Shown here: positions 1 to 6,253 of the stretch, piece by piece
Layout of the letters: the number at the start of each line of letters is the position of its first letter
Position numbering within the stretch: the first letter of the stretch is position 1
Assembly (NCBI GenBank): GCA_031270585.1
Contig: JAISXK010000069.1
Span: 1 to 20,500 of the forward strand
Source of the DNA: Clostridiales bacterium
GTDB lineage: Bacteria > Bacillota > Clostridia > Christensenellales > CAG-138
Length of the DNA: 20,500 nucleotides
Direction: 5' to 3'
Notes under the pieces: model-generated
What the model was told of the DNA's origin: nothing
Database searches by the model: none
Seen by the model: only the letters and a program-made list of their open reading frames with translations
Made by a program: the position numbers and the translations under genes

Positions 1-92
1 CGATAGACATTATAGGCGCGAAAAACAGCAAAACCTATAGCCTGGCGCGCGTTGCGGCGCTGCCGGACGGCGTGGAACCCATAACGGAATAA
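1..92 (+). CDS. 3' end of an unrecognised gene (partial)
   Basis: An open frame enters from the left edge (first full codon at position 3) and ends at TAA 90-92, giving 29 C-terminal residues that begin IDIIGAKNSKTY and end GVEPITE. GC-rich third positions match the neighbouring genes, so it is probably a real gene tail. The fragment is too short for me to assign a family. The gene lies on the same strand as hflX, 203 bp upstream of its start, with the 18-bp repeat array between them. Confidence 0.5.
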   Translation, partial: IDIIGAKNSKTYSLARVAALPDGVEPITE

Positions 93-124
93 CCCTTTAA
101 GCATAACGCGCCGATCCGATCCGG

Positions 125-232
125 AAGCGTATACGAAAGGGTAAACGTATACGAAAGGGTAAGCGTATACCAACGGGTGAGCGCATACCAACGGGTAAGC
201 GTATACCAACGGGTAAGCGCATACCAACGGGT
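125..232. repeat. Six tandem copies of an 18-bp repeat
   Basis: Six head-to-tail units start at 125, 143, 161, 179, 197 and 215. The consensus is AAGCGTATACCAACGGGT. Copies 1 and 2 carry GAAAGGGT instead of CAACGGGT, and copies 4 and 6 carry GCGCATAC instead of GCGTATAC, so variants alternate along the array. It sits in the 203-bp gap before hflX. The 18-bp period is a multiple of three, so an open frame crosses it on the minus strand, but I see no gene there. A slippage-generated minisatellite is the simplest reading. Confidence 0.9.
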
Positions 233-295
233 AGCGTTACCGGAAGGCGGGCGCGCCAGATTAAAAGAAAACAGTATGGGAGCGATAAAGTTCGC

Positions 296-2077
296 ATGAA
301 TAAGGTCAACGGGAATATTACCGCCATACGCGGCGCCGTGCTGGCGCGTATCGAGGCTCTGTACGATATGCCGTTGGGGCGGGATACGTTCGCGAGCCGC
401 GAGCTGCTCGAAGAGCTTGCGGCCTGTACGGCGCTTACCAACAGGGAGATATCCGTATACATCAAACGCGACGGCGTCATAGCGGATGTGCGCGTAGGCG
501 ACAGCGGCAGCGTAAGCATGGTCGGGATGCGCGTTGTAAGAAACGCGCACAGGCTCTGCGGGGTGCGCTGCGTGCATACGCATCCGGATGGCGGCGCGCG
601 CTTGAGCGATGTGGATATCGGCACATTAAAAACCATGAAGCTCGACGGCATGGCGGCCGTGGGCGTGCGCGCGGGCAAGCCCATTGCGCTGTGCGCGGGC
701 TTTGTGGGCGAATGGGATGAAGAAAACGGCTATGGCGCGCTGCTTTTTGGCCCTTTTCGCATAGACCGCCTGCCGCAGCGCGCGCTGATGCGCGCCATAT
801 ATGAGGCGGACGACAGGCTAAGGCGCATAGCAAGCAGCGTTGCCGCCCGCCCCGAGCGCGCCATACTGGTGGGCATAGAGAGCGCCGCCGCGTATGATAG
901 CATGGCCGAGCTCGCTGCGCTGGCGGGTTCGGCCGGCGCGCAGGTGGTGGGCCAAAGCGTGCAGAAGCGGCGCGCGGCGGATACCGCCACCTACATAGGC
1001 CATGGCAAGACGGAGGATCTGCGGCTGATGGCCTGCGCCCTGGAGGCGGACGTATTGATAGTTGACGACGAGTTGAGCGCCGTGCAGCTGCGCAATTTGG
1101 AGACGGCGCTTTCGCGCCCGGTAATCGACAGAACCATGCTCATATTGGATATATTCGCCGCGCGCGCGCAATCACGCGAAGGGCGGCTGCAGGTGGAGCT
1201 TGCCCAATTGCGCTACCGGCTGCCGCGGCTTTTGGGCGCGGGGCTTACGCTCTCGCGGCAGGGCGCCGGCATCGGCACGCGCGGCCCGGGCGAAAAAAAG
1301 CTCGAAATCGACCGCCGGCGCATACGCGGCCGCATACACGAGCTGGAAGAGGATTTAAACGAGATCGTAAGGCAGCGCGGCGTCAGGCGCTGGCGCCGTG
1401 AAAAAAACGCCGTGCCGCTTGTGGCGCTGGCGGGGTATACGAACGCCGGCAAGTCTACGCTCTTAAACGCCGTTTCGGGCGCCGGCGTATACGCAGCCGA
1501 TATGCTCTTTGCGACGCTCGACCCGGTCGTGCGGCAAGTTACGCTGCCCAACGGCACGCAGGCGTTGTTTTCGGATACGGTGGGCTTTATCAACAAGCTG
1601 CCGCACGAATTGGTGCGCGCGTTTCGCTCCACGCTCGAAGAGGTAGCGCGCGCCGATATCATACTGCACGTGATAGACAGTGCCAACCCCGCCTTTGACG
1701 CGCAGATGCGCGTGGTGGAAGAGGCGCTTTTGGAGCTTGGCGCCATCGATACGCCGCGCATAAACGTATTCAACAAGATAGATAACCCCGCCGCAGCGCC
1801 GGCGAGACGCGGCGAACACGCCTTTGTCAGCGCCAAAACCGGTACGGGTATAGAGGCGCTATTAACCCAAATAGAAAATAAGCTCAACGCCGGGCAGGCG
1901 CTAAGGGAGTTCATCGTGCCGTACGAGAGTTACGACGCGCTCGCGCATATACGCGGCGCGGGCCGCGTATTGAGCGAAGAACATCTGGAGGATGGCGTAC
2001 ATGTCGCGGCGCTCGTGGACGACGCCGCGCTCTGGCGTATAAAAAATATAAAAAAAGCGGCCCCGCCGCCTTCCTGA
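296..2077 (+). CDS. hflX: Ribosome-associated GTPase HflX with N-terminal JAMM-like extension
   Basis: HflX binds the large ribosomal subunit and splits stalled ribosomes using GTP. The protein is 593 aa, against roughly 410-440 in the classic family. Residues about 185-370 are the HflX N-domain and coiled linker (with GxGTRGPGEKKLE at 325-337). The G domain follows: G1 GYTNAGKS 380-387, G3 DTVG 427-430, G4 NKID 493-496 and G5 SAK 512-514. Residues 1-180 are extra: Glu51, then HTHP at 94-97, Ser104 and Asp107 in H-x-H-P-x6-S-x2-D spacing, which is the metal-site signature of JAMM/MPN+ and RadC-like proteins. The start ATG has GGGAG 13 nt upstream, so the spacing is long; no better in-frame start was seen. 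The gene is convergent with the HD-GYP gene, 63 bp away. HflX assignment is firm; the function of the extension is inferred. Confidence 0.95.
   Translation: MNKVNGNITAIRGAVLARIEALYDMPLGRDTFASRELLEELAACTALTNREISVYIKRDGVIADVRVGDSGSVSMVGMRVVRNAHRLCGVRCVHTHPDGGARLSDVDIGTLKTMKLDGMAAVGVRAGKPIALCAGFVGEWDEENGYGALLFGPFRIDRLPQRALMRAIYEADDRLRRIASSVAARPERAILVGIESAAAYDSMAELAALAGSAGAQVVGQSVQKRRAADTATYIGHGKTEDLRLMACALEADVLIVDDELSAVQLRNLETALSRPVIDRTMLILDIFAARAQSREGRLQVELAQLRYRLPRLLGAGLTLSRQGAGIGTRGPGEKKLEIDRRRIRGRIHELEEDLNEIVRQRGVRRWRREKNAVPLVALAGYTNAGKSTLLNAVSGAGVYAADMLFATLDPVVRQVTLPNGTQALFSDTVGFINKLPHELVRAFRSTLEEVARADIILHVIDSANPAFDAQMRVVEEALLELGAIDTPRINVFNKIDNPAAAPARRGEHAFVSAKTGTGIEALLTQIENKLNAGQALREFIVPYESYDALAHIRGAGRVLSEEHLEDGVHVAALVDDAALWRIKNIKKAAPPPS
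2050..2069 (-). terminator. Rho-independent terminator of the dapB/HD-GYP transcript, inside the hflX end
   Basis: On the minus strand GCGGC-GGG-GCCGC (2069-2057) is followed directly by seven T (2056-2050). It lies 72 bp beyond the HD-GYP stop codon and within the last codons of hflX, which read as a lysine-rich stretch on the plus strand. The stem is all GC and the U-tract is uninterrupted, so this is a strong call from sequence alone. It gives no termination signal in the plus direction. Confidence 0.75.
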
Positions 2078-2140
2078 GCGTAGCCAAACCCTCCCCGCGC
2101 CCCTTTTTGTTTTGGCGGAGCGGTGAAGCGCGCATACGCC

Positions 2141-3058
2141 CTACATGGCGACGGCGGCGTCTCTTGCGCCAACCGCCGTAGCGTCGAGATCTTCCCGCGT
2201 GATGCTTGCGAACACGTTCACCAGTTCCGCGTCAAACTGCCTGCCCGCCTCATCCCGGATGATGCGCATGGCGTCTTCAAAGGACATGCGCCCGCGGTAA
2301 CCGCGATCGTTATAGAGCGCGGAAAACGTATCCGCAATGGCCAAAACGCGCGATTCCATGGGTATTTGCGGCCCCTTTACGCCGTAATAGCCGTTGCCGT
2401 CCATGCGCTCGTGATGCAGCTTGATGATTTCGCCTATATCGCCGTAGCTCGTGTTTTGCAATATGGCCTTGCCCAGCGCGGGATGCTGCTTGATAAGCGC
2501 CCATTCCCCGTCGCTTAATTTGCCCGTGTTGTTAACCAGATTGTCGTTGAGCGCGATCTTGCCTATGTCGTGCAATATGGCGGCGTCCATGAGATGCGTT
2601 TGGTTTATCTGTTGTATAAGGGCGCGCGGCAGATAGTTGCAAAATACCCGCACGATGTTGTATACATGGCTGGAATGCCCCCGCATATACGGGTCCTTTG
2701 CCTCCATGACGTTGACGAGCGTGCGCATGATATCGTCGGTCTTTTCGAGTATGGATGTGCTAAGCTTGCGCGTCAGGCGCGTCATGACGAACACGAATAT
2801 GGCGGCAAACAAAAATATGCCCGCGATCACCAGGTTTTCCTGGCTGTAGGGGCGAAAGAGAAACGTAATATCCACCACGATATAGCCTAAAAACATGGCC
2901 ACCATCACGGCGAAGGCCACCGCGTTGAGCTTGTTGAAAAACAGACTGCTCGCGGATGTTTTGATCTGCAAAAATTTAAGGTCGCGGTAAAAATCGATCA
3001 CGCTGTAAAGCCCGATAAAGGCGCTGAGGAAAATGACAAGTACACAGAGCAGCTGCAT
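2141..3058 (-). CDS. Membrane-anchored HD-GYP domain phosphohydrolase
   Basis: HD-GYP proteins usually hydrolyse cyclic dinucleotides such as c-di-GMP. The N-terminus has three hydrophobic segments (about residues 3-22, 47-67 and 76-96 counted from the ATG at 3064), then a cytoplasmic HD-GYP domain: GHSSHV 129-134, HDIGK 165-169, HP 194-195 and HHERMDGNGYYG 217-228. The last motif has GYY where the family name motif is GYP, and the later D-x-x-x-A-L segment reads DTFSAL. No sensor or GGDEF domain is present. The ATG at 3064 has GAGG only one base upstream, whereas the ATG at 3058 is 7 nt from it, so I chose 3058 (305 aa). It follows dapB by 88 bp and probably shares its transcript. Activity on c-di-GMP is inferred, not shown. 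Confidence 0.85.
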   Translation of the reverse strand: MQLLCVLVIFLSAFIGLYSVIDFYRDLKFLQIKTSASSLFFNKLNAVAFAVMVAMFLGYIVVDITFLFRPYSQENLVIAGIFLFAAIFVFVMTRLTRKLSTSILEKTDDIMRTLVNVMEAKDPYMRGHSSHVYNIVRVFCNYLPRALIQQINQTHLMDAAILHDIGKIALNDNLVNNTGKLSDGEWALIKQHPALGKAILQNTSYGDIGEIIKLHHERMDGNGYYGVKGPQIPMESRVLAIADTFSALYNDRGYRGRMSFEDAMRIIRDEAGRQFDAELVNVFASITREDLDATAVGARDAAVAM

Positions 3059-3146
3059 ATTCATACCTCGTTATAAATTGATAAAACTGATATAATACAT
3101 TTTGTTTGCGTTAAAACGGAAAAAGGCGGCGCGCTCCCAATAAAAA

Positions 3147-3926
3147 TCATACGTCCGGCCGCTCCGGCCGCCGCAGGTGGTGGGCCACGATATCCCGCAT
3201 CTCAAAGTAGCCCTCCCGGCCCTCAAGGTATCTCGCGGCGATAAACGCGCCGTGCGCGAACGCCTGGCGCGAAAAGGATTCGTGTATCAGCGTAATGCGC
3301 TCGTAATCGCCCACCACGAGCACCTCGTGCAGCCCCACGTACCCGCCCGCGCGGATGGAATTCACCTGAACGGGCCTGCCCGTTTTTTCTTCCAGAACGG
3401 CGGCTATTTTGTTTGCCGTGGCGGAAACGTCGGCCTTGCGGTTGTGGTGCTTTTCGGTGATGGCGTAATCAAACGCCGGCAGCGCGGCCGCCGTCTGTTC
3501 GCAGAGCATCATGAGCACGTTCACGCCCACGGTAATATTGGGCGCGTAAGCTACGGCGAACCCTGCGTGGCACAGCGCCGTTTTTTTAATCAGGGCCAGT
3601 TCCCCGTCGCTGAAATTTGTGGTGCAGATCACCATATTTACCCCATGCCTGGCACAAGCGGGCAGCATCTTCAGCGTCGCTTCTTTATTGGAAAAATCGA
3701 TGACAACCTGGGGTTTCTCGCCGCGGCAAAACGTCTCGGCCGCCTGGCCGATTTCATAGATGGGGCTTGTAAGCCCCTTAAAGGGAACCACATCCGATAT
3801 GGTTTTATCCGCTTTTTTGCCTCCATCCCGGCAAAACGCCATGGTTACATGTAGATCCGGGTGCGTCATCACATATCTGATAATCTGCAATCCCGCCTTG
3901 CCCAAACCGCATAGCGCCACATTCAT
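3147..3926 (-). CDS. dapB: 4-hydroxy-tetrahydrodipicolinate reductase (DapB family), atypical substrate loop
   Basis: DapB reduces the product of DapA with NAD(P)H on the way to diaminopimelate and lysine. At 259 aa the length is usual. Visible features are a dinucleotide-binding start (GLGKAG 7-12), VVIDFS 74-79, PNITVGVNV 129-137, EKHH 158-161 with Lys164, and the C-terminal domain RAGGYVGLHEV...FSRQAFAHGAFIAARYL. The family signature HHxxKxDAPSGTA is changed here: after Lys164 it reads ADVSATA, so the proline is absent and the Gly of Ser-Gly-Thr is Ala. TTG of the upstream VIGTTG motif is TTN. The ribosome site AAGGGGG lies 7 nt before the ATG. A weak -10 candidate (TACAAT, 3973-3968 on the minus strand) lies upstream without a clear -35. 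The family call is firm; classical DapB activity is less so. Confidence 0.85.
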   Translation of the reverse strand: MNVALCGLGKAGLQIIRYVMTHPDLHVTMAFCRDGGKKADKTISDVVPFKGLTSPIYEIGQAAETFCRGEKPQVVIDFSNKEATLKMLPACARHGVNMVICTTNFSDGELALIKKTALCHAGFAVAYAPNITVGVNVLMMLCEQTAAALPAFDYAITEKHHNRKADVSATANKIAAVLEEKTGRPVQVNSIRAGGYVGLHEVLVVGDYERITLIHESFSRQAFAHGAFIAARYLEGREGYFEMRDIVAHHLRRPERPDV

Positions 3927-4079
3927 CTTATACCCCCTTTGCGATATGTTTTCGTATGGATAAAAAGATTGTATGCCCCTATTTTATCAGTTGGCGGCGC
4001 GCTTTACAATAAACGGCGGGCGGCCCCGGTAAAATTAAATCGCGTAAGAAGAAAAACGGGCGCGATAATAGAGATACTC

Positions 4080-4108
4080 CTGACCGCGCTGGTTAAGTAT
4101 GATACAAT
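4080..4108 (+). promoter_or_regulatory. Extended -10 sigma-A promoter for the R-M operon
   Basis: The -35 box is CTGACC (4080-4085), the spacer is exactly 17 nt and the -10 box is TACAAT (4103-4108), preceded by TG at 4100-4101, which makes an extended -10. Transcription should begin near 4115, giving a leader of about 130 nt before the methyltransferase ATG. That leader contains the 22-bp repeat pair. Confidence 0.65.
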
Positions 4109-4173
4109 ATATTGAAAGCGGGACGCCAATCTTGCATGATGGCTGCGCAATATGCCGGTGAATATGGAGATTG

Positions 4174-4217
4174 GAAGATAGCCGCGCATGCGTCAGAAGA
4201 TAGCCGCGCATGCGTCA
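4174..4217 (+). repeat. Two perfect tandem 22-bp repeats, each with a CGCATGCG palindrome
   Basis: Copies at 4174-4195 and 4196-4217 are identical: GAAGATAGCCGC followed by GCATGCGTCA. Each holds the 8-bp palindrome CGCATGCG (4185-4192 and 4207-4214). The centres are 22 bp apart, about two helical turns, as expected for a dimer-pair operator. In RNA the first palindrome can pair with the second to make an 8-bp stem ending 11 nt before AAAGGA. They lie between the promoter and the methyltransferase start. A regulatory role is inference. Confidence 0.75.
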
Positions 4218-4245
4218 AATGAAATGAAAGGATGTATGGCGGAAT

Positions 4246-5115
4246 ATGCGTAATGATATAGCTTTTAAGAAAATCGGCCGGGAATATATCAATCTGATGG
4301 GGTCAACCATCATTGAAGGCGACTCATATGTCGCGATGCAAAAACTGGCCGATACGTCGGTGCAATGCGTTGTTACATCTCCTCCATATTGGGGATTAAG
4401 AGATTATGGAATTGAAGGCCAGATAGGATTAGAGGTACAGCTTCAGCAATACATAAACAACCTGCTTGCGATTTTTAGAGAAGTGAAGCGTGTGCTTGCA
4501 GATGATGGCGTATTATGGGTAAACATAGGAGACGGATACACAAGCGGAAACAGAGGATATAGGGCTCCCGACAAGAAGAACCCCGCGCGGGCCATGTCCG
4601 TTCGCCCCGATACGCCCGGCGGCCTGAAACCCAAAGACTTGCTTGGCGTTCCATGGCGGCTGGCATTTGCGCTGCAGTCTGATGGATGGTATCTAAGAAG
4701 CGATATTATTTGGAATAAGCCCAACGCAATGCCTGAAAGCGTAAAAGACCGCCCTTCAAGAGCGCATGAGTATATTTTCATGTTGACAAAAAGCGAGAAA
4801 TACTACTATGACTATGCCGCAATAAAAGAGAATACCCGCAACAGAAGATCGGTTTGGAATGTCAATACAACACCTTTTCCCGAAGCGCATTTTGCCACGT
4901 TTCCCCCGGCGCTGATTGAGCCCTGCGTCATTGCGGGCTCAAGACCAAACGACTATATACTCGATCCATTCTTTGGCTCCGGGACAGTCGGGGAAGTGGC
5001 CCATCTCAATAACCGCCGGTTTGTAGGTATCGAACTGAACCCGGAATATATCGCAATTGCTCAAAAGAGATTATATCCGCTTTCGGCTGAAATAATCAGG
5101 TTGGCGGGTGCTTGA
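4246..5115 (+). CDS. Type II DNA methyltransferase of the XcyI-type R-M system (probable m4C)
   Basis: It should methylate the recognition site of the partner endonuclease and protect host DNA. The motif order is beta-class: catalytic motif IV TSPPYWG at residues 44-50, and the AdoMet-binding motif I DPFFGSGT at 240-247 followed by GIELN 261-265. TSPPY rather than DPPY favours N4-cytosine modification, as known for enzymes of the CCCGGG family, though this is not proof. At 289 aa it is a compact N6_N4_Mtase-family protein. AAAGGA lies 14 nt before the ATG, which is a long spacing; no other in-frame start is better. The end overlaps the endonuclease gene. Its DNA is clearly less GC-rich than the flanking genes, which suggests transfer as a cassette. 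Confidence 0.9.
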   Translation: MRNDIAFKKIGREYINLMGSTIIEGDSYVAMQKLADTSVQCVVTSPPYWGLRDYGIEGQIGLEVQLQQYINNLLAIFREVKRVLADDGVLWVNIGDGYTSGNRGYRAPDKKNPARAMSVRPDTPGGLKPKDLLGVPWRLAFALQSDGWYLRSDIIWNKPNAMPESVKDRPSRAHEYIFMLTKSEKYYYDYAAIKENTRNRRSVWNVNTTPFPEAHFATFPPALIEPCVIAGSRPNDYILDPFFGSGTVGEVAHLNNRRFVGIELNPEYIAIAQKRLYPLSAEIIRLAGA

Positions 5116-5116
5116 T

Positions 5117-6079
5117 ATGATGCATTTACCAACGCCCAATCTTCAAATTGATTTTGCGTATTGCCTGAAGGAAGTTCGGGAGAAAATGCTGGCAGACGCT
5201 TTGCAATCCTGTGTGGAAGATTTGGATTTGTCCGAATTGGACAGCCAGTTACACGAATATGCCGACGCTGCTTGTTTAAGACGGTTGGCTTCATTCGGTT
5301 TGCGTGGAGAACTCGCCTTCGCTGTTCCCTGTGTTCTTGAAAAGGATCCTGTACTGCTTGGCTATTACCGTTTATTGTTGGGATATAGCCAAAAACTATT
5401 TTATACCGCCGCATCCGGCGCCGGTCAATTTAAGTCAATGGAAGAGAAGGGCGCCTTATCTCGAACGCAAAGGGAAAGGATATCTGATCTTTGTCACGCG
5501 CTTTGCAAGAGTGCCGCAACGCTTGTTGATGGGCTTGCCGATTATATGCTAAATCGAAATTTTCTCGATGAACTGACATTGCTGACGTTAGGGCCGCAAC
5601 TGCGTGGCGGAGCGAATGTTCAGAGAGGGGCGGTTGCAATAAGGCAGGTGTTTGATAGTATACAGGAGATTGTTAAGGATACTATCCAATGTTCTTCAAG
5701 CCATCATATTGAGATCAAAAACGCTTCGGGCCGCAAGGTTCTTATTGAGTTTGCCTCTGATCCGGATATAGTTATTCGCGAAGAGCTAAGAGCAGACATG
5801 TTTCGCAACCTCATCGCAATTGAAGTAAAGGGCGGTCAGGATTATTCCAATATACATAATCGCATTGGCGAGGCCGAAAAAAGCCATCAAAAAGCGCGTA
5901 ATTCCGGGTATATCGAATGTTGGACTGTTGTAAATGTTGATCGTATGGATATCGAAACGGCTAAAAAAGAATCCCCGTCAACAAATATGTTTTTCCGCAT
6001 TTCTGATTTGCTCAATGCCGCAAGCGCAGAACATCAAACGTTTAGTGATTTGCTGGTTTCCTGTGTCGGTATACAATAA
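5117..6079 (+). CDS. XcyI-family type II restriction endonuclease
   Basis: I recognise the XcyI/Cfr9I/XmaI-like family from several blocks: IDFAYCLKEVREKM near the N-terminus, RGELAF and LLGYYRLLLGYSQKLFY in the middle, GPQLRGG, then EVKGGxDYSNIHNRIGEAEKSHQKA. The nuclease centre is a PD-(D/E)xK fold: Asp-Pro-Asp at 218-220 and Glu239-Val-Lys241 (numbered from GTG 5108). Known members cut CCCGGG. Length is 320 aa from ATG 5117. A GTG at 5108 overlaps the methyltransferase stop by 8 bases. I prefer ATG 5117 because GGCGGG sits 8 nt before it; a second ATG follows at 5120. Translation is probably coupled to the methyltransferase. Sampled 60-base lines are 40-53% GC, against 58-70% in ftsK. Family call likely; exact site inferred. 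Confidence 0.8.
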   Translation: MMHLPTPNLQIDFAYCLKEVREKMLADALQSCVEDLDLSELDSQLHEYADAACLRRLASFGLRGELAFAVPCVLEKDPVLLGYYRLLLGYSQKLFYTAASGAGQFKSMEEKGALSRTQRERISDLCHALCKSAATLVDGLADYMLNRNFLDELTLLTLGPQLRGGANVQRGAVAIRQVFDSIQEIVKDTIQCSSSHHIEIKNASGRKVLIEFASDPDIVIREELRADMFRNLIAIEVKGGQDYSNIHNRIGEAEKSHQKARNSGYIECWTVVNVDRMDIETAKKESPSTNMFFRISDLLNAASAEHQTFSDLLVSCVGIQ

Positions 6080-6173
6080 CGGATTTTCCTGCCGGATATA
6101 TGGGGAAAATACAGGAAGATGAAAACCGGCGATTTTTCGGCGGCGGCAGCGGCGCCCCGCGTCGCGAAGCCCG

Positions 6174-6202
6174 TTGCAAGCGCGCCGCTATTCATGTATA
6201 CT
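6174..6202 (+). promoter_or_regulatory. Sigma-A promoter for ftsK
   Basis: TTGCAA (6174-6179), a 17-nt spacer and TATACT (6197-6202) form a near-consensus promoter. The predicted start of transcription near 6209 lies after the first in-frame ATG at 6119, so it also argues for the downstream TTG start of ftsK. Confidence 0.75.
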
Positions 6203-6253
6203 GTAACAAGTTTGTATGCCTGTAAACGCGCGTACATAGAGCGAGGTAAAGCT

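Larger units (their letters stand above)
3927..4245. other. Divergent control region between dapB and the R-M operon
   Basis: This 319-bp gene-free stretch carries the dapB ribosome site and upstream region on the left, and on the right the R-M promoter (4080-4108), a pair of 22-bp repeats (4174-4217) and an AAAGGA ribosome-site candidate (4226-4231). The middle, about 3990-4075, is otherwise featureless to me. No ORF here has a ribosome site and plausible codon use. Confidence 0.6.

Noticed and set aside
35..583. Minus-strand frame across the 18-bp repeats with a periodic RWYTLT pattern
   Set aside because: The periodic peptide is only the 18-bp DNA repeat translated. The rest of the frame lies antisense to hflX, and there is no ribosome site.
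6119..6253. Upstream ATG of ftsK giving 45 extra residues
   Set aside because: A near-consensus promoter lies inside it (6174-6202), AGGAAG directly abuts the ATG, and TTG 6254 has ideal ribosome-site spacing and a family-like N-terminus.
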